From positions 117,015 through 181,014 of the forward strand of contig WELB01000254.1 in assembly GCA_009602725.1 (NCBI GenBank): 64,000 bases of DNA, given 5' to 3'. The stretch is from Spirogloea muscicola (lineage: Eukaryota; Streptophyta; Zygnematophyceae; Spirogloeales; Spirogloeaceae). A model generated the notes under the pieces. It was not told where the DNA came from, ran no database searches, and worked only from the letters and a program-made list of their open reading frames with translations. Positions 1 through 14,700 of the stretch are shown here, piece after piece (position 1 is the first letter of the stretch; each line of letters starts with the position of its first letter). Both the position numbers and the translations under genes were made by a program.

Positions 1-96
1 CCTGTGTTGTAGATATGGCGCCTTACACCCTGTGCCTTGTGCTACACATGTAGCTCAGTGTGGATAATGAAGATAGCAGCAATGTTGCCATGGCAG

Positions 97-3000
97 GGTC
101 TGGGAGCTTTTGCAGCTGAACTGATCGCAGCTGAGCAACGAGGGCTGAGGCTGGTGGAGGTTCATGGCAGCAGTGCGCAGCTGATGGCGGCAGTCCAGAG
201 CTTCTTGGCTAAGCAGCCAATGCCACCTGGAGCCGAGGCCAAGTGCCAGATAGCAGCGGCGCACTTTCCCACAGTCTGGGATCACCTGCAGCGGGAGCTC
301 CAATGGGCTCTGCAGGCTCTTGAGGCCAAAGGCCACTTAAGCACCTGGAAAGGCTCGCAGGCCTGGAGACTTGTGAAGGGTCTTGGAAAGAGCGGTATGT
401 ATGACTGTAGCAAGAGTGTGTGTATAGCTGCCAGATGTTGTCCTTGTCATGATTGGGCTGCTTGGGCCTAGGGACGTGGACGTCTGAACCTCAGGCGATG
501 TGCTGGAGATGTATGGGCAGCTGGTCTATCTCCTGGTCATGCTATTATGTACCTCCACTATGCAAGTGACTTCATGCTCCAATGCACATTCAGATGAGCA
601 CAAACTTGCCACAAAAGGTGGTAAAGTCCTGGAGCCAGGGGATGTATATCTGCCGAATGAGAGGATCAATGAGATCCACGTGAGTGCACTCAGTATCACC
701 AGCATTAGTCACATACATCTACTCCAGAATGAAAGTATCTCTAGTAGCAAGTCAGCTGTCCAGCAGAGCCTGGGTCCAAATTGAGCACAAGACTATCGAT
801 GTCACTGCTGACTGAAGTTATTGTTGCAACTCTTCCATGACATCTTGTGTGTATTTGTCAAGAGCCTCACATGTTGATACATGGTTATTTGACGTTTGTG
901 TGCAGGCTTCATTGAAGTCATTTGTAGATCGGGCCCTGAGGTTACTGAAGCTGGAGAGAGATGCAGAGCTTCTTGTCACCCAAAATCTGATTGGCGACTT
1001 TGAGCCCAAAAGCTCTGAGTCTGGGTCAGAGTCTGAGAGAGATCAGCAGGAAGAGCACATGAACGAGCAGAGGGGAGACGCCACCAGCAGTCCTACCACT
1101 GCTGACCATATCGACACACTTCGCCACTTGAAGCTTGTCAAGTCAGCAACAGGTATACTGTAGGAGCCGCATGCACATGCTTTTGCAGCAAATGAACACC
1201 CCATTCACAGCTATTCAAGAAGCAGACATGTATCTTGAGGCCATGAGGTTGCAAATTATGGGCAGTGGCTTGGCACCTCACTAATGCTTGAGCAAGCGGT
1301 TGCAGGTCTTGGTGGCATGCATCTGGTCACCCTTCGTGACCAGAGAGGGCAGCAATTGCCGCCCCACAGCTTCACACCTGGCGACATGGTGTGCATTCGA
1401 TGGGAAGGGGGAAAGACTGGCAAGGTAGCCACCCTGTGCACAAAGGGCACAGTTTACAGCTTGGAGGATGACGGAGCTGGCCTGGCAGTTGCGGTTAATG
1501 TCAGATACGGGGATGCCGCACTTTCGAAGCTGTTTGGCAAGGACTTGAGGATGGACCGCATCAGTGCGCTGGCTGATGCTACGACCTACGATGTATGTAC
1601 ATTGTCCCCAGCATGCAGGCACCTGGGCTTCCAGTGCTTGTAGTAGTCTTTTTTATAGTTCCAAGAGGATGCAAGTTATTTAGACTGCGAAATGATTCTG
1701 GTCATACTTGATCATACTTGATTCTGGTCATGGTTGTTTCTGATGACCGAGTGTACTTGGCCACAGCGAAATTGTGATGCACTTGAGACGCTGGAGAAAC
1801 TGAATTTGAACAAGAAGGCCCCTGCCGCATCAATTGTAGCCACACTTTTCGATGATGGGCCAGAGCTTAGCTGGCAGCCAACCCAGGGTAGAACTCAAAG
1901 CATTCTGAAGGAAGACGAGGATCAAGGACCAAGGCCTGTTGGCAGTGTGGGCCTGCGTTTGGACGAGTCACAAGAACAATCAGTGGCGATGGCTTTAGAC
2001 AAGCACATGCCGTGTGTCCTTATCCAGGGTCCGCCAGGTACAGGCAAGACGACAGTTGTTACAGAGGTTATCTGCAGGGCTGTTAACAGAGGCGAGCGCG
2101 TCTTGGTAACAGCTCCAACTAATGCGGCCGTTGACAACCTCGTTGAGAAACTCAGCGGAGCAGGCCTTAGCATTGTCAGAGTTGGGAACCCTGCAAGGGT
2201 GTCGCCCACTGTTGCGAGTCATTCTTTAAGCCACCAGGTCAGTGGGCAGCAGTAATGCCGCTTGCAGCAGAAGCTCTCATCCCCTGCCATGGCTGGTGGT
2301 CTCAGCTGCACAAGCGCAGCCTGCATGTTTCCAGTCTGCCTAGCTAGAGCCATTTTCTTATAGATTTTCGCTAAATTATATCCTCCAGCACATGGTGCTT
2401 ACAGCCGGTTTTTCTTGGGTTGGCAGGTGGATGTGGCCATGTCAAGCTTCCGTAGGGAGGCAGCAAGGAGGAGAGCGGACCTCCGGCAGGACATTCGCTT
2501 GTGCCATGGTCAGGGTGAGGACGCCTTGGAGGCAGGGCTGCGCCAGATGCTCAAGCAGCTCGGTCGGGCGCTGCGTGTGCGCGAGAAGGAGACGATACTG
2601 GACATATTGTCCTCAGCGCAAGTCATCCTGTGCACCAACACGGGTGCTGGCGACCCCCTTGTGCAAAAGCTGCCAGCCTTTGACCTTGTGATTATTGACG
2701 AAGCTGGACAAGCAACTGAGCCAAGCTGCTGGATCCCCATCCTCCAGGTAGAGTTTCCACTTTGAAGGGCCTGGTGGATTCATGACCTTGCATGCATGCA
2801 ATGATGACTGATGACTCGTCATAAACAATTGCTGAAGGACATGTCCACATGTCAGGCTAGCACGGACATTGAGGTGGAAGCTTTTACCTATTATTATCCC
2901 TGCCTCAGCTGTGCAATTTCTGTTACTTGCGTGCTGCAAACCAGGGCCGGAGACTGGTGCTGGCTGGGGATCCTTGTCAGCTGGCGCCAACTGTGCTGTC

Positions 3001-4303
3001 CAGGGAGGCCGCTATGGGTGGCCTGGGTACCTCCCTTGTGGAGCGAGCAATGAGCCTGCACAATGGCAAATTGCTTGTCCTGCTGGACACCCAGTATCGC
3101 ATGAATTCTGCAATTGCTAACTGGTGCTCAAGCGAGCTCTACAATGGCCGCCTCAAATCTGCCCCAGCTGTGGCAGACCGCCTTCTCTGTGATTTATCAG
3201 GCGTCCGCGTGAGTGCCTCTAGCAGCCCGTTTCAGGCTGCAATCAAGGTGCATTTCTCGGCATCCCAGATTGCTCCAGCAGCAATTACTTCGTCGCTTCA
3301 TGGCAACCCCGCTATGCTTCTCTGCTCTACAGGCAACCAGGGACACAACAAGGTCGATGCTGGTGTTGGACACTCGGCTTCCTAGGGGCGGCATGCTTCC
3401 TGGCTGCGAGGAGGCTACTGATCCATCAGGGACAGGCTCGCTGTACAACGACGGCGAGGCAGAGACCGTCCTCCAGCACATTGACTCCCTCCTTAGTGCA
3501 GGTAGTCCATCGTCCAGTCCCCCACTTGAGTCTTAGAGAAACAATACATTTCACTGGCGCCATGGCTTGTCAGGAATGCTTATATGAAAGTGGCTGTGCT
3601 CTGGCTGCTCACACATCACAGCATCGCTTAGCCCACCCTGCCTTTCTTGTGTGAGCAGGCGTTCCACCCACGTCCATCGCCGTGCAATCACCATACCTTG
3701 CCCAAGTGCAGCTGATTCGGGATCAACTGGAGGGCAGGCCTGGGGCAGCAGGCGTGGAAGTGGCGAGTGTAGACGCTTTCCAAGGCCGGGAATCTGATGC
3801 TGTCATTATCTCAATGGTGAGTAGCTGCCAGTGTCATGCTGGATCATAGCTTTGCTTATCGACTCATCAGTTTACTTTCTCTATGACCCCTGATCCCGCA
3901 GTAACGAGGTGAGGCATGGACAATTGCAGGAGAAAATTCTGATAGGTGGCCTTCCTTCTGGCCCTGGCAGGTACGGTCAAATGTTGCTGGCACAGTGGGC
4001 TTCTTGGGTGACCGCCGGCGGATGAACGTGGCTGTCACCCGTGCAAGGGTGCATGTTGCCATTGTCTGCGATACAGCAACTGTTGGGAAGAACCCATTCC
4101 TCAGGCGGCTGTTGCAGCACATACGGGAGGCTGGAGAGTTGCGGTCAATGGCAAGGTCAGGGCTGCTACAGAGGGCCACTGACAGAGGCAGCATTGATCA
4201 CGAGCTTGCAACCCAGAACGACCAGGGCCTGTCACACGGGCAAAGGAAGGGGCTGCAGCTTTCTGTGGCAACTGGGAAGGTTCTTCTCACCGCTGCAGGA
4301 TGA
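97..4303 (+). CDS. SF1 (UPF1/SMUBP2-like) helicase, Arabidopsis AT5G35970 type; 5' partial
   Basis: Superfamily 1 P-loop helicase expected to unwind nucleic acid by ATP hydrolysis. Ten exons join in phase: 97-394, 594-679, 906-1152, 1306-1592, 1767-2237, 2427-2747, 2945-3208, 3333-3501, 3659-3816, 3971-4303 (877 visible residues). The first acceptor (97) is inferred, and the start codon lies left of the window. Seen motifs: Walker A GPPGTGKTT (about visible residue 394), motif Ia TAPTNAAVDN, motif II IIDEAGQA, motif III GDPCQLAPT, motif V DAFQGRESDAVIIS, motif VI RRRMNVAVTRAR. The region before the helicase core (FPTVWDHLQREL; GLGGMHLV with PPHSFTPGDMVCIR) matches my recollection of the longer plant paralogue AT5G35970 rather than cytosolic IGHMBP2, so an organellar location is possible but not testable here because the N-terminus is missing. 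It converges with UTP20. Family call is firm; the orthologue call is from memory. Confidence 0.9.
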
Positions 4304-5758
4304 TCAAGCAGCTGGGGTGCATGTCTTGCTTCTGCAACATGTCAATTTGCAGTTCTTAAGGTGCTGTGTGCTTCATAACATGCTGCTGCCACTAATAAAG
4401 TCCACAATTCGTTGTTATTCAGTAGGCACTGTAGGCTGCCTCTATAGGACATCTGTAGGCATGCTGTTGAAAGCCTATCAATGGCTGTTCTTCCCTCTTT
4501 TACCAAGCATTGCGCCCACCTTTACTGGGGTGCCCCTTGTTAGCAGATTAAGCCTCCTTGCCAACAGCTTGCCACTTCATCTTGCCGGGCCTCTGCAAGG
4601 GGCGCCATTTGTAGTGCTGATCATGAACAGCCACAAGTCTCTTAGAGTCGGTCTCTTGCATAGCTGTGTGGTTTTGGCGCCTTCTGAGCCCTTGGGACCT
4701 TGTTCATTCTTCTGGGCTGGCTTTTCACAGCCCCCGCCCCCTTTGGAAGAGCTCCAAAAGCCCTTGCGGCTCAGGACACTCGCTGCCTAAGAAGCTGATA
4801 ACGCCCAATAATTCAGTTCCGCCTCAGTGGTCCTACGCTAACTTGAGTCCCGAGTTATGAACCCCCAGCTCCTCTTCCCCGCTTGGCACAATAAGCTCTG
4901 AATACCTATCAACCATGTTGTGCCAAGCAGATTGCGCCCTATTTCATACTTGCCAATCCAAACATAACACTATTAGCAGGTTGCTCAAAACACCTTTGCC
5001 TGAGTATTTGTACTCTGCCCATCGATGTCAACTACTGCAACAATGTCCACATTGAACCTGATCGATGACTTAAGAGATTGCTCTGCAAGGGTCTCAGCAG
5101 AGCACAAGGCCAAAGTCTGCATGATGAAAGAGCGCTTGAAGACAAGGTTATGCCTTGAAACAACTAGAAAACACCAGCAGCCCCATTGCATACGCGACCT
5201 TGAGTCGCAACGACTATGTTTGTGACAAACCAAATCTTACAGCATGGACGAAAAGGGCCAAAGAAGTGCCACCTCTGTGCCTCCACTGTTGCCTCCCTTG
5301 GTCACTACCTGATCGAATCTTGCGGTGCACATCGGGCCATAAGCTTCTACCTTCTTCAGGGTGGGAAGCGGCTTGCACAGACGGGCACGCACTGTCCATA
5401 AAACAGTAGCCCTCGAGCCAGGCCGGGAGGGGGCAGCTTTTGCGCCTCTGTCAAAAAGACTTACCAAGTAGCACTATCATGCCGCTAGCTACAGATGTGC
5501 CCCATTGCACCGGCACCTAGTTCGAGCCTCGCTCTTGCTGGCACTCGAACATCTGCTAAAGTGACCTTCCACTCTAGTTCAAGTCCTCAATCCGTGAGGC
5601 CTTTGACCTTCCTTCTTGAAGCTCAAGCTTGGAAATTGTCAGCCTACACTTCTGGGTAAGAGTTCACTTCATTTATGTGGCTTCTAGGCTGGCGCCGCAT
5701 GCCTCGCCTGCCGGCCACTTTTTCGGCTGGCGGGCGAGGCACAGAGCGCGAGATGCGC
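4304..5758. other. Intergenic region between convergent helicase and UTP20 genes
   Basis: No convincing coding exon is visible. The stretch should hold both 3' UTRs. Around 4694-4740 there is a relic of the LINE 3' tail seen further right: a TTGTTCATTC-like motif followed by a small GGGCTG...CAGCCC hairpin (4714-4733). Confidence 0.5.
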
Positions 5759-8700
5759 CTAGTGCGCAAAGCAATGCTTTTTGGTGCTCGTCCCATCATC
5801 GGCGCCGGCAGCAAGCACGCCACGTTTCCGCTTGTGCTCAGCAACCTTGCGCCTATTCTGGGCCTGTCGTTTTACTGCAAGCGTGCCGCGCTGTCGCGCT
5901 GCGCGCTCGGGGTCCACCAGCACTGCAACCGCTGCCGCTGCCCTCCGCGTCTCCCGCCTGGCCATCACGCCCTGCCGTACCTTGGCATATGCCTCCACGA
6001 AAGCAGGCACGCCCACCAGCTCCCGCACATGCTCCAGTGCCTCCGCCGCGAGAACCTTCAGGTCCTCTGTAATGTTTGCAGCAGCATGTCAATGGCGTAA
6101 GGCTAAAGTAGACCTTACACGGCAATGTGCTTGTACCAAAAGATGACAAAGACATGACCGAGAAACAAGTTGCATGCGTGTCCATGAACAACGAGGGAAT
6201 ACTACACTTTGATGGGTTCTGTGGTGGCAATGTGGAGCACTCACCCGGGACCTGCTTTGAGGCAGCACCCTCAGCAATGCGGTAGAGCGGGTTGAGTGCC
6301 TGGTGCAAATACAGAGCCGTGCCTTGAGGCTCCAGCTGCGCGAGCATAGCAGCCAGCCACCGCACCGCAGCTGCCGCCTGCAGCACCAGCAGATGCAGCA
6401 CCATGAGGGTGAGCCCTTAGCAGTACTACCCAGTCAGTGATACTTAGACTTCAGCTTTGGTAAGAGAGACTTACAGCTACTAATATGCATCTTTACACCT
6501 TTTTCTCCTTACTGCAAAAACCAACTGTAGGAGCTTGGACTTACCGGCACAGGTTGCAAGCGGAGTGCAATCCGGGACATCCGCTGGAAGACGGCCATCA
6601 ATGCATGACAAGCTGTCGCACGAGCAGGGCCACTCGCACTACCTGATCTCTCTACTGCAACCTCTGTCTGGCACACCACGCCCAGGGCCTCATCTCCCAA
6701 AGAGTCTTCGACCTTGCTGCCATCTCCCACGTCCTTCGCCGCAATGCTTTCCACTTCCGCCAGCAGGGCTTGCCTCCGCCGTCTCCTTGGTTGCAGCATT
6801 GCCAGACCCCTGCTGGCCAGCTCCAGTGATCTGCCCTCCTCACAGCCCACATAGACTGGCAGTCCACCGCCAGTGTTGGAGATGCTGCAGGCCTGAAGGA
6901 GTGGCAGCGCGCCGGCGACAAAGAGGAGATTCTTGGACACCTGCTCGGCCAGGCTCTCGTCGAAAACGTTGGCGGCGTCGAGCTGGCAGCATGAGGCACC
7001 GGCGAGAATCAGCAGCTGCGCCGGGTGGAGAGCGTCCTCGGGGGCCGCCGCTCTGATGTCCGCTGCTGTCGGGCTACTGCCGTGCGCAGCCAAGCGCAGG
7101 CCGACCAGCCGCGCGGCACCCTTACGCACCCACAGGTGCGGGAAGAGCAGGAGCTTATCGGACAGCGACCACAGACCCTGGCAGCAGTGCAGATAGCCAC
7201 CAAGTGTAGTATTAGATATCCCAATTATGACTAGGAGACTGATGCAAGCCACAACAAGAGCATTCTTATTAGCATGCCCAAACCCAGTCCCTTATCCCTT
7301 CTTGGCCACCCCTTGGGGTCTCTACATCAGAGTTACCAAAGGCTTTGAAATTTTGCAATCTTGAAAGCTATGTGCTTGCTCTTGGCAGCCTTTCTACTAC
7401 TTGGAACAATGCCTTGGCTTGTGCTGAGCATCATGTAAGACTAGCATCGGAATTGCTCTGTCAGTTGCCCAAAATCTTGCATCCTGAAGACTTTTAATTT
7501 CCCACAAAACAAGCAGTGCATTACACACGGTAAACTAAACGGGGTTGCAGCAATTGGACGTGTGTGCATGGCTGCACCTTTGTGCCGGGCTGCAGGACAA
7601 GCTGCGGCAGCATGCTGAGCAGCTTCTCGGTGGCCGCCAGGCAGAAGTACGCCTCCTGCCAGCGCAGGGCCCTGGCTCCCACCTGGCCGCCCTCAGCCGT
7701 GCCGCCGTCGCCCCCAACCGCCGCTGGCGGCCGCGCCGCCTCGTGGGGGTCCAGGGCAAGCGCCAGCCTGAGGATCCTGGTGCAGGCCTCCAGCCACTCC
7801 TCAGCGTGCTTCTCAAACTGGGCACCCATCACTTCGACCGCATACCCAATGACCTGGCCAAGATGTTGAAGAAGATGTCAACAACGAGTTCCACCAAAGC
7901 ATCAGCGAATTTGCATGGACACATCTGCTAATCAGACAACAAGCAGGCTGCTTTGATTGAACTTGATGAATTCTCAAGATGTTGCAAGGTGTCAACTAAG
8001 CAGGAGGAGGCACGTACAACATCGATGGAAGAGGTGATGATGACATTCTTATCAGTGTTAGACATGATATTTACCTGAGCAGCAGGCCGCCAAAGGCGTG
8101 CATCGTCGCCCCGCAGCCACGTGAAAGCAAAGGCAAGTAACTTTGGCTCCACGTGTGGCCCCACACGAGTCAGCAGCGCTTTCACGACCACACCCACCAT
8201 TGCACGAACGCGCGGGTCCGTGTCCACGACCAGCCTGGCCGCGAGTGGCACGAACAGGCCTTCAGCCTGCTCCTCTACCACAGAGGCGGGGAACTTGAGG
8301 ATGATCGCATGCAGCATCTCCATCGCCGCTTCCCTCCCGCTGGCATGCTCAAAGCTGCGCACTCTTCAAGAAGCCCCATCAGACTCATCATCCAATTCCC
8401 AAGCAGACATTGGATTATTCACTGTAGCTCAGGCACTTCAAATCTACCTCTGAAACAATGCCACGTCACAACAAGTTATACATAAGTAGATCATCTCAGC
8501 CAGTCTACCTAACATGGTATTTTGCAGCAACACCATGCCTGAATAAAAGAACATGTGTTAAGCATACCTGAGATTGGACACAACAAAGTCAATGTGCCGT
8601 TGCAGCCTCTTGGGCCCGAGAGGATAGTCAAGCAGGAACTTCAGCAGCGCCTGTGCGCACAGCTGGCACACTGCCGGCGTGTAGCTGCGGACCATCAACT

Positions 8701-11700
8701 CTGCCACGCTGTGCATGAGGTCGTAAATCTCGGGCACAACCAGCCGCCGTGAGAGCACGGCCTGCAGGAGCGAGAAGGCGGTGCTGCGCGTCGCCCCTGC
8801 CTCCAGGTCCGCGAACACGCCCGCTTGCAGCAGCAGAAGCAGCTGCTCATCAGAGATCTGCAGCAAAATGCTTAAGCTTTGAGCTTAACTCATGAATAGT
8901 GTCTCGATTCTGCTCTGACTCCTGGCCCAATGACAAGATTGACCTCCATCTCAAACTACTTCCATACATAACACCTTTATTGCTTTCTAGCAAGTGATAC
9001 CAAGGCAACTACCGCAGGTAGCACAAGTCTAACCCATGGGGACCTGTACAAGTGCATGTTGCATCGCCCTTACATACCAACCAGAGGTCTCTGAAGTATA
9101 CGTAGGACGAAGAGCTGAGATGACAGAAGAGATTGGCACCTGGATAGTGCTGCAGTGCTGGAGCAGGGTCGACAGCAGCTTCAGGCACGCCAGTAAGACC
9201 TCGCCGCCGGACCTCACTGACCGACCTCCCACAATCTCAAACACCTTGCCCAGGATCTCCTGCCCGAACCGACCGATGGCTGGCAGCGGCAGCCTCACAA
9301 GGATGCACAGACTCTGCTCACAACAGCCACCTGACATCAGAAAACCTTCTATGGGAATGAAAATTGTACGATTAGCTTGCAGTGTTGACAATATAGCCGG
9401 CCCACCTTGATCGCTTGAGCCAGCATGCTGTCGTACTTGTTGACCAGGCAGCGACACAGCAGGGCGACAAAGGGATCCAGCATTGCCAGCAGCTGCAGGT
9501 CCTTGCCGTCCGGCCGCCACCTCTTGAGGCCGGCATGCAGTAGCTGCAACGCGAAGTCCATGCTGAAGTGGTACGCGTTTGGGTCCGCCACTATTGAAGC
9601 TCGAGGCAGCGAGGCTGCCACCCTGACGTCCTTCGCAGTAGGGGCCTTAGCCGATGGCGTTGCCACTGTGGTGAGACCTTCTTCCAAAAGGGAGTACACA
9701 AACACCAGCAGGGCGTTTGGAGTGCAGGTGGCATTGGCCTGCACGCCTATTGCTACCTGACGCAGCATCTCCTTGAGCTTAGCCTTGGTGCCTGGCTTGG
9801 CAGACGAGCGCGCAAAACTAGCCCGCACTGGACCCAAGAGTCTAGTGCCGCTCTTCTGGAAGTCCACAGCTTGACTGAGCAGACTGCACAAGAGCGTCAA
9901 TTCTGAAGTTAGCACAGAGTAGCAGTTGAGAAGCCCAGCTCACTAAGCTGCTGACGACTTTTCAAGCGACCTGCTTGACATTGAAGACAGATCGTCATTG
10001 GCTGCATGCCAATCAGGCGCTGCAGACTCTGCCAATCCATCAGCCCTCATATGTCAAGCTACAATTGTTAAATTATTACGAATTGATCCCTTGCCAACAG
10101 AGGGAACAGGAGATGCTCCATAATTCTGGGTTGTGACCTTAATTGGATGTGTTTACTTGGCCAAAGTAGACATGGATGGTAAGGGAAAATTGCTTGCATG
10201 TGTATTTCTGCTCATTGGTTTATCAGTGGCGGCCAACTCACCGGAGGCTGTCAAAAGAGCGCATGTGGCGTGTCTCCTCCATCTTGGATGCGATGGCCTC
10301 CACCTCCCGCTCCTCAGCGACCTCGCCCATCACATCGTTCTCAATGATACTGAGCAGCTTGTCCAGGCTTGCCTCATCAATCTCGCCAGGCCTTAGAACT
10401 GGGGCCATCTTGTAAAGAATCGCATGTACAGTGTAACCAAGGATGTGCATCATGTAGCCGCGATCAAGCGTGCCCGCCAAGACCTCCAGCGTGTACTGCA
10501 GATAGCGACCGCCAAGTTCGGCCGCCACAGCTGCAAGCGTTGCCCTCGCGACATCCCGCACGCCTTGGCCGCGGCTCCGGAGCAGGTTGGCAAGGCCCTG
10601 CAGGACCCCCGGCAGCTCCACCGCCACCATGACCGGAGGCATGAGCTGGAGGCACTTCACCACCGCCAGTGCAACGGCGCTGTTGGCGATGTCCATGTCT
10701 GACACCATGTACTTGCGCAGCTCCGGAAGTACCTTCTCTAGTATCACCCGTCGGATGGGGGCCGGCACCTCCCTCCTTCCCATCTCCTCACTTCTCTCCT
10801 CGCTCGAGCTGCTCTGTAGCCCATTCGCGCATATATCCTGTGTCCGTGGAACTATTGCTGGCTCCTCCACCACGTCTCCAGTTTCCATGCGTTCGTCAGC
10901 CTCAAGCTTGACATAGAAGTGGAAGTTGTCAAGGATGGCGCATAGCAGTCGCACTAGCACCTTCTGATGCTGCGCTTTGGTCACCAGGAGCCGTATGCAG
11001 CGCATGAGTAGCCCGTAGTAGGGCTCCCACGGGAGGAGGGAGGACAGATGTGCTAGGCTCTGAAGTGCAGCCTCAACAAGATTCCCCTCCTTGTCTCCGC
11101 GAGCCTCATAGAGGCAGTGCTGAAAGAGCGGCAAAAATATGCGCAGCAGGGCTCCCTGCCCAATAACAAGCTCATTGATCAGTACAGACACCAATGACAG
11201 GATCTCCATTGACAACTGTGAGCACATGAGCAGATATATTTGGCTGCACCTGACATTTCAGTCAGTGATTCTCCCCAGCGCAAGGCTGTGAGTGAGTAGG
11301 AAATGACATGCAAGAGGACTTTTATGCAAGCTTGTGATGCCTCTTACCTGTGAGAAGGCCACTGACTGCGTGATTTGTCTGAACCTTGCCATTGCCCTGA
11401 TTCGGCGGTGTACCTGTAGTGAAGTCCACCGAACAACATGAGCATACAAAAAATGTGGCTGGCCAGCTTAGTCAGAACTTCTAACACAGCATTACACCTG
11501 ACAGGCAATAGATACACCTGACGGGCAATGTAATTTCTACAGTAATTAAGACCTGGATGTGAGTGATGTTGTGGAAGAAGTCCGTCTCTACATCCTCATT
11601 GAGCAACGGTGCCAGCTCAAGCAGCGAGGGGGCTGAAGGGGACAGCACCACCATCTCCCTCAATAGGATCACCCACTCCTGTCACGAATTCACACCAAAG

Positions 11701-14700
11701 ACTTTGTTTGTCAGTACACAGCAATGCACTCTAGATGTCCCAACGCAATTGGTAAGCAGGAAAAATAAGCATGCGATCATTGTTGTACAATGTCAACAAA
11801 GTAGCCATACCACACTCTTAGTTCTTCCTGACCTGCTTCAGTTCATCAATGCTAATTTTGCAGTAAAAACCCCACAAGATGTAAGGCAATGATGCACGAT
11901 GCTGCGAACTCACCCTGCGTGTTGTTGAGACTTCTGATGACCCAATGAATGTCCGGACATGGGGGAATAGCAGTGATGTCACTAGTGTCCTCAGACTACC
12001 ACCTGTACAAAACTTGGTGTATCCACACCCCTTGTCTTTCTCCTCGACACACACATCTAATGATGCATCAAGTGCATCCATGACCATGGAGCCCTCGTCT
12101 GGTTCTCCTATGGGAGCTTGTGCATCCGCAGGCAAAGCAGCAGCAAAGCGCAGAAAGACTTGCAGAGCACTGGAAGCGCTGTGGCGGACGGACATGTCCA
12201 CCTCGCCCATGTCATGTACGGCCACCGACAGCAAGAGCGTTGCCTGTGGCCTGGTGAGCTTCGAAAGGAAAGCGGCGTCGACGCGACCATAAGCTCCCAG
12301 CCTTCTCTCATAGTCGTACTCTCCAATGGCGTCTGATGACATGGACCTTAGATCGAGGAGCAGGCCAGCCTGCAGTAGATACACCAGCAAAATGTCATCT
12401 CTTCTTGACTGCACGTTGTGCACAACATGCTTGGCAGACTCTGTGAAGCTGGAGCACCAGAGCACCAGGAACCTTCTAACCATATAGAAGTTGGTACGAT
12501 TACGCTGCTCAGCGCTTGAGACTAGATGTCAAGCATATGATCAACTGGTGAAACTGGGTGAGGCCGGGGCAACTTGCCAGAGGCGTGAGAGAGAGGTCCA
12601 CAAGCGAGAACGCCTGGACAACATTGCAGAGTGCAAGCTGCTCCTCACGGTTGGACATGGACACAAAAAGGGGCCCCAGAACAGGCAGAGCCTGTGCCAC
12701 ATAGGAGGCTGGGAGGAGATGGGCAAGCCTTGTTACAACGTTCAGTACTTCCACGCAAGCTCCTGTGAAAGGGCAGGAGCAGAATATCAGGAGCAGACAG
12801 CTCTCACAATGCAAGCTGTTGAATTACAAGCCATGTAGTAAGTTCTGGTTTTGCCAGCTGACATCTGCTGCGGAACCCTGATGTTAATCTATGCACCAGA
12901 ATGGAGGAGGGGTGCATTATTACGCCCTATGCCATACTCAGGAATATGTTGCCACATACTATTATTAGACACTCAGGGAAAGCTTCTAGCACGTAAGAAA
13001 AGGGAGCAGATCCCAAGCTCAACCACAATCACACGTGTATGAGGCCCAATAGCACCAATCAAAGAGATGCCCGACAAACAGTCCTTCTGGCACCTGCACT
13101 CACCTTGATCCACCCGCTTCCGCGCCCTCAGAAAAGGCAATAGCACATCCACCAGGCTTGAGGATTCCTCCTGTGTGGTGACGTGCCCGCTCAGGCGCAC
13201 CAGAATCTTCAGCTCCCGGTGGACAGATGCCAAGCCCCTGCCACCGTCGCTCAAGTAATACAGGCTCATGTTAGTTAATGCTTACCAGAAGGAACACAGC
13301 AAGGATGATGAACAAGATGTAAGCAATTGCAATAATGGACTTGTGAAAACGTGAGGCAGCCATGGAGTTGCCACGCTGAATGACAAAATTAATACCAGCA
13401 AGGATTACAGACAGATACATGTGGCTCTCACCGCCCAGAGGAGGGCCTTGACACGGAGAGTGCTTACTTCTGCTGCTGCCGCTGGTGGGTCAGCAGGTCC
13501 TTCAAGCAGGCCAGGATGGTCGGGAGATGAGAAAGGAGCACGGCCGTCCCAGGGCCGCCAGTGTCCAGCATGTTCTCCACAACTTCCAGGACCAGGTCTG
13601 TCACGGCGGCGCTAGCCACGGGACTGGCGAGTGTGCCCAGGAGCGCCGGGAGGAGGTCCCGGTCCCTGCCCAGAAGAGGTGCGAGGGTGGAGGACGCGGC
13701 CATAGCTGCAAAAATGCCCAGGAGCGCCCTGGGAGGGCCGGCGCCGCTGCCCGTCGCAGCCAGCTTGGCGATGGAGCTCCTGATGCATCCGAAGAAAACG
13801 TCCCAGTGCCGGTCTGTGTAGTCAAGCTCTGGGAACTTGGCGAGGAAGACCCTGAACATCCGCAGTGACAAGGTACGCAGCTCCCTCAATCGCTCCCTCC
13901 CCACCATTGTGCCGTTGCTGCTACTGTCACGGGCCTCCTCAACTTCATCATCACTGAGATTATCATCTATGTTGACCTGCCCTTGTACGTCCTCTGCCTC
14001 TCTTGCAGTGTCGGTAATCGATGATGGTGCCAGCGAGCGTGTATGATACGTCTCTGAGCAACCCTCCAAGCACCGGAGAGTGACGGCGACCAAAGCATGG
14101 AGGTATGGCCGCAGCACATCGCCACTGAATGTGCCTGCGAGCACTGTCGCAAGGTGAAGAAACCCGACCTGCCGCTTGACTGGGACCGCCGTCAGAGCCG
14201 CCGTATCAATAAGTTCCAGAAAATTGGGCCGCACACCCGCAGCTAGCTGGCCTTCCCAAGATATGTCAGCATCTGCCTTCGTCCCATTGGGTGTGAGAAC
14301 AAAAGCGGAGCTGAGTGGCCGGAGAATGTGATGAAAAAGTGGTAAAATATCTGACGAGTCCAGGTTCGCCAGACTAGCTAGCACTGTGTTCCTATTTACA
14401 CCTGTTGACTGTCATTGCAGCAAACACGGTGCGCCAAGGGCAACAAGAGCACAATGTGATGTGAGCTCTAAGAGCAGGCACTGTCAACTTGGAGACTGCC
14501 AGGCTTATAGCTGAATAAGTTCTGCTCAAAAATTCTACCACAAGCAAGCCCTTCCTTCAAAGCACGGTGCAGGATTCTAGCTGCAAGACTGAGCTAACCC
14601 CGGCATCACAGTGACGGCTTACTTTGCCAGCCGTTTTGCTGCTGCGGTTGATAAGCTTCGGGAATAGAATCTGGATAATGACTTCGACCAGCGCCCTTCT